Assembly: GCF_034353875.1 (NCBI RefSeq) | Contig: NZ_CP133784.1 | Span: forward strand, 1,798,001-1,862,000 | Reading direction: 5' to 3' | DNA from: Pseudomonas sp. MH9.2 | Lineage (GTDB): Bacteria; Pseudomonadota; Gammaproteobacteria; Pseudomonadales; Pseudomonadaceae | Length of the DNA stretch: 64,000 nt | Part shown: positions 49,197 to 57,902 of the stretch, piece after piece | How positions within the stretch are numbered: position 1 is the stretch's first letter | How the letters are laid out: each line of letters starts with the position of its first letter | Notes under the pieces: generated by a model | Told to the model about the DNA's origin: nothing | The model's database searches: none | What the model saw: the letters and a program-made list of their open reading frames with translations, nothing else | Position numbers and translations under genes: made by a program

Positions 49197-50552
49197 TTAT
49201 GCAGTTTTAGGCGCGGTGCTGGATACCGTCGCTGGAATCGGGCCTTCATTCACGCCCAGATCATCTTCTGGACCTGTGTTGGAGATCCCGCGACCACCGG
49301 AAGCCAGTTCGATTTGCAGCTTGTCTTCGTCCAGCTCGTTAACCCACTTGGCCACAACCAAAGTCGCAACAGCGTTACCGACCAAGTTGGTCAGTGCGCG
49401 GGCTTCGGACATGAAGCGGTCGATACCCAGGATCAGCGCCAGACCGGCAACTGGCAAGTGGCCAACGGCGGACAGGGTGGCGGCCAACACGATGAAGCCA
49501 CTGCCGGTAACGCCGGCTGCGCCCTTGGAGGACAGCAACAACACCACCAACAAGGTGATCTGGTGAGTGATGTCCATGTGGGAGTCGGTCGCCTGGGCGA
49601 TGAACACGGCAGCCATGGTCAGGTAGATCGCAGTACCGTCCAGGTTGAAGGAGTAACCCGTCGGAATAACCAGACCGACAACCGACTTCTGCGCGCCCAG
49701 GCGTTCCATCTTGATCAGCATGCGCGGCAGAGCGGACTCCGAAGAAGACGTGCCCAGCACGATCAGCAACTCTTCACGGATGTAGCGGATCAACTTGAGT
49801 ATGCTGAAGCCGTGAGCGCGAGCGATACCACCCAGCACAATCAGTACGAAGAGTGCGCAGGTGATGTAGAAGCACAGCATCAATTGACCGAGTTGCACCA
49901 GCGAACCGACACCGTAAGCGCCGATGGTGAAAGCCATCGCGCCAAAAGCACCCAGCGGAGCCAGCTTCATGATCATATTGATGATGTTGAACATCACGTG
50001 GGCGAAACGATCGATGAAGTCGAGCAGCGGTTTGCCGTAGGCACCCAGGCGATGCAAGGCAAAACCGAAGATCACCGAGAACATCAGTACTTGCAGGATA
50101 TCGCCCGTCGCAAAAGCGCCAACGATAGTGCTTGGGATAACGTTGAGCAGGAAGCCGACGATGCTCTGGTCAGCGCCTGCAGCAACGTAGGCCGCGACCT
50201 TGGAAGCATCCAGCGTCGCCACGTCGATGTGCATGCCAGCACCCGGCTGAACGAGGTTAACCACGACCAGACCGATCAGCAGCGCGATGGTAGAAACGAC
50301 TTCGAAGTACAACAGCGCATAACCGCCGGTTTTACCGACTGACTTCATGCTCTGCATGCCAGCGATACCGCTGACGACCGTGCAGAAAATGATCGGAGCG
50401 ATGATCATTTTGATCAGTTTGATGAACCCGTCACCCAACGGCTTGAGCGACACACCGGCTTGAGGGTAGAAGTGGCCGATCAGAATGCCAATGACAATGG
50501 CTACGATGACCTGGAGATACAGGGATTTATACAGCGGCTGACGAGTCGTCAT
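49197..50552 (-). CDS. dctA: C4-dicarboxylate:cation symporter DctA
   Basis: Inner-membrane uptake of succinate, fumarate and malate. 451 residues of the DAACS family: [61 protein letters not shown], the hairpin signature [41 protein letters not shown] and [19 protein letters not shown]. The C-terminus is a charged extension. A sigma-54 promoter and two inverted repeats lie upstream. Confidence 0.93.
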   Translation of the reverse strand: MTTRQPLYKSLYLQVIVAIVIGILIGHFYPQAGVSLKPLGDGFIKLIKMIIAPIIFCTVVSGIAGMQSMKSVGKTGGYALLYFEVVSTIALLIGLVVVNLVQPGAGMHIDVATLDASKVAAYVAAGADQSIVGFLLNVIPSTIVGAFATGDILQVLMFSVIFGFALHRLGAYGKPLLDFIDRFAHVMFNIINMIMKLAPLGAFGAMAFTIGAYGVGSLVQLGQLMLCFYITCALFVLIVLGGIARAHGFSILKLIRYIREELLIVLGTSSSESALPRMLIKMERLGAQKSVVGLVIPTGYSFNLDGTAIYLTMAAVFIAQATDSHMDITHQITLLVVLLLSSKGAAGVTGSGFIVLAATLSAVGHLPVAGLALILGIDRFMSEARALTNLVGNAVATLVVAKWVNELDEDKLQIELASGGRGISNTGPEDDLGVNEGPIPATVSSTAPKTA

Positions 50553-50690
50553 TGCAAGTTCCTCAAGAGCATCGCCGGTCATCATCCATCTGATGCGTGC
50601 GACGCCATAAAGCGCTAACCCTCCTGCACTGGAGGGATTTGTTTTGGCGAGTTGCGCGGGCAGCCCCTTCGCAAATCTCTACCGGTATTA

Positions 50691-50707
50691 TTGCAGGGCG
50701 CGTGCCA
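50691..50707 (-). promoter_or_regulatory. Sigma-54 (RpoN) promoter of dctA
   Basis: Minus strand TGGCACGCGCCCTGCAA: the -24 GG and -12 GC are exactly in phase with the consensus TGGCAC-N5-TTGCA and one base differs (C for the first T of TTGC). It sits about 140 bases before the dctA ATG. DctA synthesis is RpoN-dependent in rhizobia and pseudomonads. Confidence 0.75.
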
Positions 50708-50782
50708 CTTTCGACAAAACCGCTCTAGATCAACTAACCCGTAAGCTATGACGCACCTTACACATTGGTAATGGCTGAAAAC

Positions 50783-50839
50783 ATGGCGGATTTCCGCCAT
50801 ATACCGCAAAAATACCCCCTGCATTGGCGGGTATCCGCC
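50783..50839 (-). promoter_or_regulatory. Two inverted repeats, likely DctD activator sites
   Basis: ATGGCGG-ATTT-CCGCCAT (50783-50800) and GGCGG-GTAT-CCGCC (50826-50839) share the form GGCGGNNNNCCGCC, with centres 41 bases apart, about 75 to 130 bases upstream of the sigma-54 promoter. The GCGG-N4-CCGC core resembles DctD sites as I recall them. The dctB/dctD genes are not in the window. Confidence 0.55.
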
Positions 50840-50893
50840 TTGTCCGTTGCCCGTGCGATGACTACCATCGGCCGTTCCCAGGATGAGCACCTT

Positions 50894-51892
50894 ATGCGCC
50901 AACGTACGATCGCCAGTCACTTCGCCCGCGCTGCTCTCGGTGGCATGCAACGACGTGGCATCGATTGTTCGAGCTTGCTGCAACAATCGGGGATCCAGTC
51001 TGAGCTGTTGAGCGAGCCTCGTGCCCGCATCGCTCCGGAACAGTTTGCTCGCCTGATTCAATTGGTCTGGCAGCAACTGGACGATGAATACATGGGCTTC
51101 GGCCATGGCCCGAGCAAGCGCGGCACATTCGCCATGATGTGCCATGCGCTGATTCACTGTCGCAGCCTGGAGAAGGCACTCGCACGCGGTCTGTTGTTTT
51201 ATGGCTTGTTCCCCGACGCGCCGCGCCTGAGCTTGCGTCGAGAAGGGGATTGGGCGCGGCTGAGCCTGGACGACTCGGCACTGCGCGACCCGGACCATTT
51301 TCTCAGCGAGTGCCTGCTGGTGATCTGGCACCGGCTCGGCAGTTGGCTGATCGGCCAACGCATCCGCCTGGAGCACGCGACATTCAGTTATGACAGGCCG
51401 GAGCACAGCGGCGAATATGACCTGCTGTTCCCGTGCCCGATCCTGTTCAACGCCGAGACCAGCAGTCTGCTGTTTCACGCACGCTACCTGAGCATGCCGC
51501 TGCTGCAGGACGAACGCACGCTCAAGCATTTTCTCGAACGCTCGCCCGCCGATCTGCTGGCCCGTCCCGACGATGGCGACAGCCTGAGCAATCAGCTGCG
51601 ACGCTTGCTCAGTCGTGACTGCAACCGCTGGCCCGATCTAGACGGCGTCGCCGAGCAGATGCACATCAGCCCACAGACCCTGCGCCGGCATCTGCGTGAA
51701 GAAGGCACGAGTTTTCAGGGGTTGAAGGATCAACTGCGCCGCGACATGGCGATTTATCACTTGAGCCGCGCCGACCTGTCATTGCAGCAGATTGCCGAAC
51801 AGCTCGGTTTTTCCGAGCCGTCGGCCTTTCATCGCGCGTTCAAGAAGTGGATCGGACTGACACCCGGGGCTTACCGGGCTCAGGAGGTCTGA
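50894..51892 (+). CDS. AraC-family transcriptional regulator (PA1182/OruR-like)
   Basis: 332 residues: an N-terminal 'arabinose-binding-like' domain of the ArgR/OruR type (RTIASHFARAALGGMQRRGIDCSSLLQQSGI ... RTFAMMCHALIHCRSLEKALARGLLFYGLF-like) and a C-terminal double helix-turn-helix (DLDGVAEQMHISPQTLRRHLREEGTSFQGLKDQLRRDMAIYHL ... EQLGFSEPSAFHRAFKKWIGLTPGAYR). Start at ATG 50894; the open frame to 50765 crosses the dctA control elements and is unlikely to be translated. Target genes are unknown; dctA and the neighbouring CoA-transferase are candidates. Confidence 0.83.
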   Translation: MRQRTIASHFARAALGGMQRRGIDCSSLLQQSGIQSELLSEPRARIAPEQFARLIQLVWQQLDDEYMGFGHGPSKRGTFAMMCHALIHCRSLEKALARGLLFYGLFPDAPRLSLRREGDWARLSLDDSALRDPDHFLSECLLVIWHRLGSWLIGQRIRLEHATFSYDRPEHSGEYDLLFPCPILFNAETSSLLFHARYLSMPLLQDERTLKHFLERSPADLLARPDDGDSLSNQLRRLLSRDCNRWPDLDGVAEQMHISPQTLRRHLREEGTSFQGLKDQLRRDMAIYHLSRADLSLQQIAEQLGFSEPSAFHRAFKKWIGLTPGAYRAQEV

Positions 51893-51942
51893 CGGTTCGC
51901 ATGATGGAGGCGTGAAGCCATTCGCGAATGCGGCAGGACGCT

Positions 51943-53289
51943 TCATCTGGCCGGAAAATGAATCCGGAATGCGGCGCCACCCAAAGGAGAGTCCTCCAGG
52001 GTCAGGCGAGCGTTGTAGCTTTCAATGATGTCTTTGACCACAGCCAGGCCAATGCCCTGCCCCGGATTCTGCCGATCCAGCCGCTCACCACGCTCTAGAA
52101 TCCGCGCCCTCTGACTCTCTGGCACGCCGGGGCCATCGTCTTCGACGCACAACTCGTCACCGGACAGCGATGCGCGCAGGCTGATGCGTATTCGGCCCAA
52201 ACAGAGGCGATAGGCGTTTTCCAGCAGATTACCGAGCATTTCAAGCAAAGCGCCCTGCTCCATCGCCACTTGGCATCCGTCGGGCAGATCAAGGCAGACG
52301 TTGACCTGCTTGTCGCGATAGACCTTGTCCAGGGTATTGCACAGGCTTTCGACCACCGGCCGCAACACCACATGGTGCCGCACCAGGCCACTTTTGCGCA
52401 GGCTGGCGCGCTGCAACTGGTAACTGATCTGTTGACTCATGCGTTCGATCTGCGATTGCAGGAGGCGTGCCTGCTCCAGGTCTTGCGGACGCTTGGCCAT
52501 GGTTTCGCTGACGCCTTGCAGCACCGCCAGCGGCGTTTTCAAGCTGTGGGCCAAGTCGCCCAGCGAGTCGCGGTAACGGATGCGCTGCTCGCGTTCGCTG
52601 AGTAGCAGGCGGTTCAGTGAGCCGGTCAGGCGCAATAACTCCAGGGGGTGCTCCTCACTCAGGCTTTCCCGCTCGCCGGTTTCGACCTGATCCAGCTCCT
52701 GACTCAATCCCCTCAACGCTTTAAGGCCCCAGGTCAGGCCCATCCAGAGCAATGCGAGCAAAACCACCAGGGCCGCACCGAAGCCCAGATAGAGTTTCTC
52801 GCGTAGCGCGGAAATGATCACCTGATACTCGTGCACCGGCTGCAAAGCGACGATGCTGAACGCTGCGTTTCTGCCACCGAGCAGTTTGATTTCGACGTCA
52901 TAGACGAAAAACTCATCGCCCTTGGCGTTCTTGATTTTACCGAACTGATTCCCCGTCCCGTCATAACGCGGGCGATAATCGATACCTGCCAGTTCGGTGG
53001 CACGCGAACGCCATACCAACTCACCATTACGGTTGTAGATATAACCGAACAGGCGGCTGTCTGACAGATTGAATTGCTCGCCCGGCAACAGCAGGGGCAT
53101 CAACAAACGATTGTCCTCGACCCGGGCCGCGGAAATCATCGTGGTCACGTCCGAGGCCAGGCGCTGCTCAATGGAGTCCTGCAGGGCCAGGCTGTAGGCG
53201 CCCTGCAACGCGGGCAACAGCGCCAGCATGAAGATCACCGCCAACAGCGCGGCAGCCATCATCAACCGCAGCCGCAGCGAACGGATCAT
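51943..53289 (-). CDS. phoQ: Sensor histidine kinase PhoQ
   Basis: 448 residues: a membrane segment (about 9-32), a periplasmic PhoQ-type sensor domain (about 33-165), a second segment (about 168-190), HAMP, the H-box DLAHSLKTPLAVLQG, and the ATPase domain with NLLENAYRLC, DDGPGVP and GIGLAVVKDII. It answers low magnesium and cationic peptides in P. aeruginosa. Start overlaps phoP by ATGA. Confidence 0.92.
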   Translation of the reverse strand: MIRSLRLRLMMAAALLAVIFMLALLPALQGAYSLALQDSIEQRLASDVTTMISAARVEDNRLLMPLLLPGEQFNLSDSRLFGYIYNRNGELVWRSRATELAGIDYRPRYDGTGNQFGKIKNAKGDEFFVYDVEIKLLGGRNAAFSIVALQPVHEYQVIISALREKLYLGFGAALVVLLALLWMGLTWGLKALRGLSQELDQVETGERESLSEEHPLELLRLTGSLNRLLLSEREQRIRYRDSLGDLAHSLKTPLAVLQGVSETMAKRPQDLEQARLLQSQIERMSQQISYQLQRASLRKSGLVRHHVVLRPVVESLCNTLDKVYRDKQVNVCLDLPDGCQVAMEQGALLEMLGNLLENAYRLCLGRIRISLRASLSGDELCVEDDGPGVPESQRARILERGERLDRQNPGQGIGLAVVKDIIESYNARLTLEDSPLGGAAFRIHFPAR

Positions 53290-53963
53290 CGGCAGCGCTC
53301 AGTGAACAGATACCCCAGACCGCGCACCGTTTCGATAGGCTTGAAACCCAACGAGCCTTCCAGCTTGCGGCGCAAGCGTCCGACCAACACCTCGATCACG
53401 TTCGGATCACGCTCATCATCGTCGGGGTAGAGCTGCTCCATCAAGCGCTCCTTGGCCACCACCTGCTGATGGTGACGCATCAAGTATTCAAGAATCCGGT
53501 ACTCATAGGCCGTCAACGCCAGCGGCTGTTCTTCGAGGGAGGCCTGCTTGCGGTTCAGGTCCAGCAGCAAGGGCCCGGCGGTGATGGTCGACTGGATAAA
53601 ACCGCTGGAACGGCGCAACAGGGCATTAAGCCGCGCCTCCAGTTCTTCGAACTGAAACGGCTTGACCAGATAGTCGTCCGCCCCGGCGGCCAGCCCTTCG
53701 ACTTTGTCTTGCCAGTTGCCACGGGCCGTGAGGATCAGAATCGGAAATGCCTTGCCATGGGAGCGCAGTTGGCGAATCAAGTCCAACCCACCCATGCCCG
53801 GCAAACCCAGGTCAATCACCGCCAGGTCATGGTTGAACTGTCCCGCCTGGTACAGTGCTTCCTCGGCATTGGCCACGGCCTCGACCACATGGCCGCTCTC
53901 GGCCAATCGGGTTTGTAAGTGATGGCGCAATAATGCCTCATCTTCAACCACCAGCAGTTTCAT
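53286..53963 (-). CDS. phoP: Response regulator PhoP
   Basis: 225 residues: receiver with phosphorylatable Asp51 in LAVIDLGLPGMGG, conserved Lys in DDYLVKPFQFEEL, and an OmpR-type winged-helix C-terminus (LTAYEYRILEYLM ... IEVLVGRLRRKLEG ... IETVRGLGYLF). Overlaps phoQ. The oprH gene that leads this operon in P. aeruginosa is not present upstream. Confidence 0.93.
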   Translation of the reverse strand: MKLLVVEDEALLRHHLQTRLAESGHVVEAVANAEEALYQAGQFNHDLAVIDLGLPGMGGLDLIRQLRSHGKAFPILILTARGNWQDKVEGLAAGADDYLVKPFQFEELEARLNALLRRSSGFIQSTITAGPLLLDLNRKQASLEEQPLALTAYEYRILEYLMRHHQQVVAKERLMEQLYPDDDERDPNVIEVLVGRLRRKLEGSLGFKPIETVRGLGYLFTERCR

Positions 53964-54089
53964 GAGGCTCTCCCAGGCAAAATCATTCCTCTCAAGATTA
54001 AGGCAAATACAACATGACCGGTTGAACAGCGCCTCGCCTGTTAAGTGTGCGGGCTGGGCGAAAAATGTCCAGCGCCAGTCTGTTAACGG

Positions 54090-54353
54090 TTAAAAGATGT
54101 AGTTGGAGGGCAGGCCAGGGTCAAAGCTGCCGAGCAAGATGGCTTGGCTCAGCTGAATACCGTTATGCGTACCGGAGACGTTGGGATAACTCGAGTAATA
54201 GTGACCCGCGACGGCTCCCAGATAGGCGCCGTATGCATCGACGCTCCCGCCGGTCTTGCCCTGGACGAGCTTGCTGGTACCGTCAGTGGTCTGTGCGGTA
54301 GCGCTGCCGCCGAGAAAAGCCAACGCAAAAAAGAGCTTATTTAAGGTGAGCAT
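54090..54353 (-). CDS. Small exported hypothetical protein upstream of phoP
   Basis: 87 residues with a signal peptide (MLTLNKLFFALAFLGGSATAQ) and a 66-residue mature part rich in Gly, Ser and Tyr: TTDGTSKLVQGKTGGSVDAY, GAYLGAVAGHYYSSYPNVSG and THNGIQLSQAILLGSFDPGL, ending PSNYIF. The last residue is Phe but it is too short for an outer-membrane barrel. It lies 126 bases upstream of phoP, same strand, with four PhoP-type half-sites 60-98 bases before its ATG. No family is recognised. Confidence 0.6.
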   Translation of the reverse strand: MLTLNKLFFALAFLGGSATAQTTDGTSKLVQGKTGGSVDAYGAYLGAVAGHYYSSYPNVSGTHNGIQLSQAILLGSFDPGLPSNYIF

Positions 54354-54412
54354 GGGAATGTCCTCTTGCGCCGGGCGCTGTTGGGGTACGCCACAAGACT
54401 AATCACCGGGCC

Positions 54413-54451
54413 CTGAACCCCCACTGAACGCGGCCTGAACTTAAGCTGAAC
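54413..54451 (-). promoter_or_regulatory. Four phased GTTCAG half-sites (PhoP boxes)
   Basis: CTGAAC occurs at 54413-54418, 54424-54429, 54435-54440 and 54446-54451, exactly every 11 bases. On the minus strand this is GTTCAG-N5-GTTCAG repeated, the form reported for PhoP boxes in Pseudomonas. It lies between the small exported gene/phoPQ and the divergent dienelactone hydrolase gene, most likely acting on the minus-strand promoter. Confidence 0.78.
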
Positions 54452-54536
54452 GGACCCACCACCTCTAAGGCCGAACAATCGTCTAGGCTCTTTTGACGTA
54501 ATCTACTTTCCCTATCGATCACAGGAGAAACCCACC

Positions 54537-55325
54537 ATGCGTTTCTGGACTGCGTTAATCATGATGAGCCTGGCCGGGCTGGCTCAGGCCGCGATCAAGA
54601 CTGAAACCATCGACTATCAAAGTGCTGACGGCACCAAACTGATCGGCTATTACGCCTACGACGACGCAATCAAGGGTCAGCGCCCCGGGGTCCTGGTGGT
54701 GCATGAGTGGTGGGGCCTGAACGAATACGCCAAACGCCGCGCCCGCGACCTTGCGGCACTGGGTTACAGCGCCATGGCCATCGACATGTACGGCGAAGGC
54801 AAGCACACCGAGCACCCAACGGACGCCATGGCGTTCATGCAGGAGGCGACCAAAGACAGCGCAGCCTCGGCCAAGCGTTTCGATGCAGGGCTTGAACAGC
54901 TGAAAAAACAAGCGCAAACCAATCCGGCCAAGATCGCCGCTATTGGTTACTGCTTCGGCGGCGCGGTGGTTCTCAATGCGGCCCGGCGTGGCGAACCGCT
55001 GGCCGGCGTGGTGTCTTTCCACGGCGCGCTGTCGACCCAATCACCGGCCACCCCCGGCAGCGTCAAGGCGCCACTCCTGATTGAGCATGGCAACAGCGAT
55101 AGCATGGTCACCCCGGACAGCGTCATCGCCTTCAAAGCGGAAATGGACAAAGCCGGTGCCCACTATAAATTCGTCGGCATCGATGGCGCCAAACACGGCT
55201 TCACCAACCCCGACGCCGACCACCTGAGCCACGGCGACCATGCCCCCGACATCGGCTACAACAAAGCCGCCGACGAGAGCTCGTGGGCAGACATGAAAGC
55301 ATTCTTGAAGAAAGTGTTTGGTTGA
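54537..55325 (+). CDS. Dienelactone hydrolase family protein, exported
   Basis: 262 residues with a signal peptide (MRFWTALIMMSLAGLAQAA). Alpha/beta-hydrolase fold: PGVLVVHEWWGLNEYAKRRARDLAALGYSAMAIDMYGEG, nucleophile Cys in IAAIGYCFGGAVVL, acid Asp region HGNSDSMVTPD, and His in GAKHGFTNPDAD. The Cys nucleophile is typical of dienelactone hydrolases. The AGGAG site precedes the ATG. Natural substrate unknown. Confidence 0.88.
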   Translation: MRFWTALIMMSLAGLAQAAIKTETIDYQSADGTKLIGYYAYDDAIKGQRPGVLVVHEWWGLNEYAKRRARDLAALGYSAMAIDMYGEGKHTEHPTDAMAFMQEATKDSAASAKRFDAGLEQLKKQAQTNPAKIAAIGYCFGGAVVLNAARRGEPLAGVVSFHGALSTQSPATPGSVKAPLLIEHGNSDSMVTPDSVIAFKAEMDKAGAHYKFVGIDGAKHGFTNPDADHLSHGDHAPDIGYNKAADESSWADMKAFLKKVFG

Positions 55326-55383
55326 GTACTTGATCCTGTCAGCCTCAATCTAATGTGGGTGACTTGCCTGCGAATAACTTAAC

Positions 55384-55430
55384 GCGGTGTATCTGGCACA
55401 CCGCCTTCGCGGACAAGTCCGCTCCTACAA
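55384..55430. repeat. REP-type palindromic repeat
   Basis: A hairpin (GCGGTGT-ATCTGGC-ACACCGC, 55384-55404) is followed by CTTCGCGGACAAGTCCGCTC (with CTACAA to 55430), the common Pseudomonas REP form in which CGGAC and GTCCG pair. Lies between dienelactone hydrolase and pcpS. The rest of the gap shows nothing else. Confidence 0.65.
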
Positions 55431-55557
55431 TTAATCTATGCCCGACGCAGCCCCAGCGACACACACCAGAGATCGGATGGGTGTCCAACTTCTGGGGCGC
55501 AGTTCAATTAATCTGTGCCCCTACCCAGCCCGCCTCCGACACGGCAAAATGCAAGGC

Positions 55558-56286
55558 ATGACTCAACCCCCAGTACTCCCCGCCTGCTGCCCCGTACTCG
55601 ACACTCATTGGCCGCTGCCCCAAGCCCTGCCCGGCGTGATCCTGGTCAGTGGCGTGTTCCATCCGCACCATCTGGCTGATGGCGATTTTCAGCGTTGCCT
55701 GATCGAGTCGCCCCACAGTATTCAGCGCTCCGTCGCCAAGCGTCAGGCCGAGTTTCTGGCGGGACGTCTTTGCGCTCGGGAAGCCTTGCAGCAGTTGGAC
55801 GGCCGGCACTATGTACCCAGCATCGGCGAGGACCGCGCGCCGGTCTGGCCAGCAGATGTCCGGGGCTCGATTACCCACAGCCACGGCTGGGCGGCGGCCA
55901 TTGTCGGCCACCAGCAGCAATGGCGCGGCCTGGGCCTGGACATGGAACCCCTGCTCGACCACAAGCGCGCCCAGCGCCTGGCCGGGGAGATTCTGACTGA
56001 CGACGAATTGCAACGCATGGCCGCAGGCCCGGATGCGCAGATTGCACTGCTGGTTACCCTGACTTTCTCTGCGAAAGAGAGCCTGTTCAAGGCGATCTAC
56101 CCCCTCGTGCAAAAGCGTTTCTACTTCAAAGACGCGCAATTGCTGGAGTGGTCAGACAGTGGCAGTGCCCGCCTGCGTTTGCAGATCGACCTGTCCAGCG
56201 AGTGGCGCAACGGCACAGAGCTGGACGCGCAATTTCGCGTGGACAATGGCAAATTGCTGAGTCTGGTCAGCGTCGCGGCCCTGTGA
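55558..56286 (+). CDS. pcpS: 4'-phosphopantetheinyl transferase (Sfp/PcpS type)
   Basis: 242 residues: GSITHSHGWAAAIVGHQQQWRGLGLDMEPLLDHKRAQRLAGEIL with the magnesium-binding D-x-E (GLDME) and the later TLTFSAKESLFKAIYPLV (KES motif), both of the Sfp/EntD class. It activates carrier proteins of fatty-acid, polyketide or siderophore synthesis. In P. aeruginosa PcpS is the only such enzyme and serves primary metabolism. Start at ATG 55558; the longer open frame begins in the REP. Confidence 0.9.
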   Translation: MTQPPVLPACCPVLDTHWPLPQALPGVILVSGVFHPHHLADGDFQRCLIESPHSIQRSVAKRQAEFLAGRLCAREALQQLDGRHYVPSIGEDRAPVWPADVRGSITHSHGWAAAIVGHQQQWRGLGLDMEPLLDHKRAQRLAGEILTDDELQRMAAGPDAQIALLVTLTFSAKESLFKAIYPLVQKRFYFKDAQLLEWSDSGSARLRLQIDLSSEWRNGTELDAQFRVDNGKLLSLVSVAAL

Positions 56287-56287
56287 C

Positions 56288-57898
56288 TCAGGGCTTTTCC
56301 TGCTGGCGCGGCCACGCCAGACTGAAGCAAGCACCGCCTAGATTTTTGCTTTTACTGATCAACGCCCTACCGTTGTGCCAGTAAATGATTCGACGAACGA
56401 TCGACAAGCCCAGGCCATGCCCGCCCGACGCCCGGGTGCGACTGTCATCCAGACGCATGAAGGGCGTGAATATCCGCTCCCAAGCGCTTTCCGGGACGCC
56501 GGGGCCGTCGTCCTCGATGTCGATGCGACAGCGTAACTGACCGACCTGATAACTGACGCTGACCCTGGATTCGGCGTGACGCATGGCGTTGCTCACCAGA
56601 TTCTGCAAGGCCCGATGCAAATAGCGTGGCTCAGCCTCGACCCACGCCCCGTCGTTATCAGACGCCGCCAGGCATTGCCCGCGCGTGACCGCGACATTGG
56701 CGCGCAACGGTGCCAGCTCGGCGATCACCTGATTGACCAGCGCATCCAGATCGATGCGCTGAAAGCTAAGGGTCGGCGAACCCTGCTCCAATCGCGCGTA
56801 CGTCAACATCTCGTCCACCAGCTTGTCGAGGTCCTGAATATCGCTATCCATGCCGAGCCTGTATTTATCCCGAGCCTCTTGCGTGGAGGCCTGGCCGATC
56901 ATTTCCAGGCCAAAGCGCAAACGCGCCACCGGCGTACGCAGTTCATGGGAGACCGCACGTACCAGCTCTCGCTGCATCGCCAGTGAACGTTGCAAATGCT
57001 CAGCCATGCCATTGAACGCTGCCGCCAGCCGCCCAACCGAGTCAGCCCCGGCCGTTGGCTCGCGAGTTTCCAGGCTGCCCTTGGCGATGCGGGTGGCGGC
57101 CGATTCCAGGCCTAAAAGGCGGCGCTCAAGCCGACGCACCAACAAGTAAACCACCACCCCGATAAAACACAGGCCCAGAAACGCAATCAGCACCAGCAGC
57201 TCAGGCGGGTAAGGGTTCATTTGGTAAAGGGGACCGATCTCCAGGACCCACGGCGTGCCGACCATGCCGGCGAACACACGGATCGAGTCTCCGCCCTTGC
57301 CCAGCGCCATCACGGTATCGCCTTCATCGACCCGACGTCGCTGGTCCTCATCGACATCAGCCTGCTCCAGACGGATCAGACTGATGTCGAAACCAAAGCC
57401 CTTGTCCCGCTTCAAGGCGGCCAGGCGACTGGGTTGTTCATCGATGGGGAAGCGCACCAGTTCGTCGGTCAGCAGATAAATCGTCGCCCGCGCCAGTTGT
57501 TCACTGATTTGCTGCACCTCCCCGGTCAACACCCACGGTTCCGCGTCGCTGACCAGTCGGTACACCTTGGCTGCATGGGGCCCGGTTTGCTCGACCACCA
57601 CCTGCCCACGCAGCAGGCGACTATGGTCACCGCTGTCGAGACCGGCTTCGCTGAGTGTTTGCAGGGTCAACGGAATCCCCAGCAAACGCTCCCAGACCGC
57701 CAGCGAACGATTACGATCAATCGCGTTCATCGGTTGCAGGTTGTCGGCCATCAGGGTGAAGGTGCCGTGGGCCAGGCGCTCGCGGTACTGCTCGCCGCGC
57801 ACCTGATTGACCAGGTGCAGGGCCAGCACGCCGAGCAACGCCACCAGCACCAACACACCGAGCATGCCGCCGTAGATACGCAGGAAGATGGAGTTCAT
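56288..57898 (-). CDS. Sensor histidine kinase (RstB-like)
   Basis: 536 residues: membrane segment 5-28, a periplasmic domain of about 130 residues, a second segment (LVLIAFLGLCFIGVVVYLLV), HAMP (ESAATRIAKGSLETREPTAG), H-box AVSHELRTPVARLRFGLEMI and ATPase domain (NLVSNAMRHA, DDGPGVPESAWERIF, GHGLGLSIVRRI). The stop is one base after the convergent pcpS stop; the cognate regulator gene starts four bases upstream. Matches PA1158 by context. Confidence 0.88.
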   Translation of the reverse strand: MNSIFLRIYGGMLGVLVLVALLGVLALHLVNQVRGEQYRERLAHGTFTLMADNLQPMNAIDRNRSLAVWERLLGIPLTLQTLSEAGLDSGDHSRLLRGQVVVEQTGPHAAKVYRLVSDAEPWVLTGEVQQISEQLARATIYLLTDELVRFPIDEQPSRLAALKRDKGFGFDISLIRLEQADVDEDQRRRVDEGDTVMALGKGGDSIRVFAGMVGTPWVLEIGPLYQMNPYPPELLVLIAFLGLCFIGVVVYLLVRRLERRLLGLESAATRIAKGSLETREPTAGADSVGRLAAAFNGMAEHLQRSLAMQRELVRAVSHELRTPVARLRFGLEMIGQASTQEARDKYRLGMDSDIQDLDKLVDEMLTYARLEQGSPTLSFQRIDLDALVNQVIAELAPLRANVAVTRGQCLAASDNDGAWVEAEPRYLHRALQNLVSNAMRHAESRVSVSYQVGQLRCRIDIEDDGPGVPESAWERIFTPFMRLDDSRTRASGGHGLGLSIVRRIIYWHNGRALISKSKNLGGACFSLAWPRQQEKP

Positions 57899-57902
57899 GG
57901 CG

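Noticed and set aside
49314..50342. 342-codon plus-strand frame
   Set aside because: Antisense to dctA; Gln/His/Asp-rich low-complexity translation.
50765..50893. N-terminal extension of the AraC regulator
   Set aside because: The region contains the inverted repeats for dctA control and its translation has no family match.
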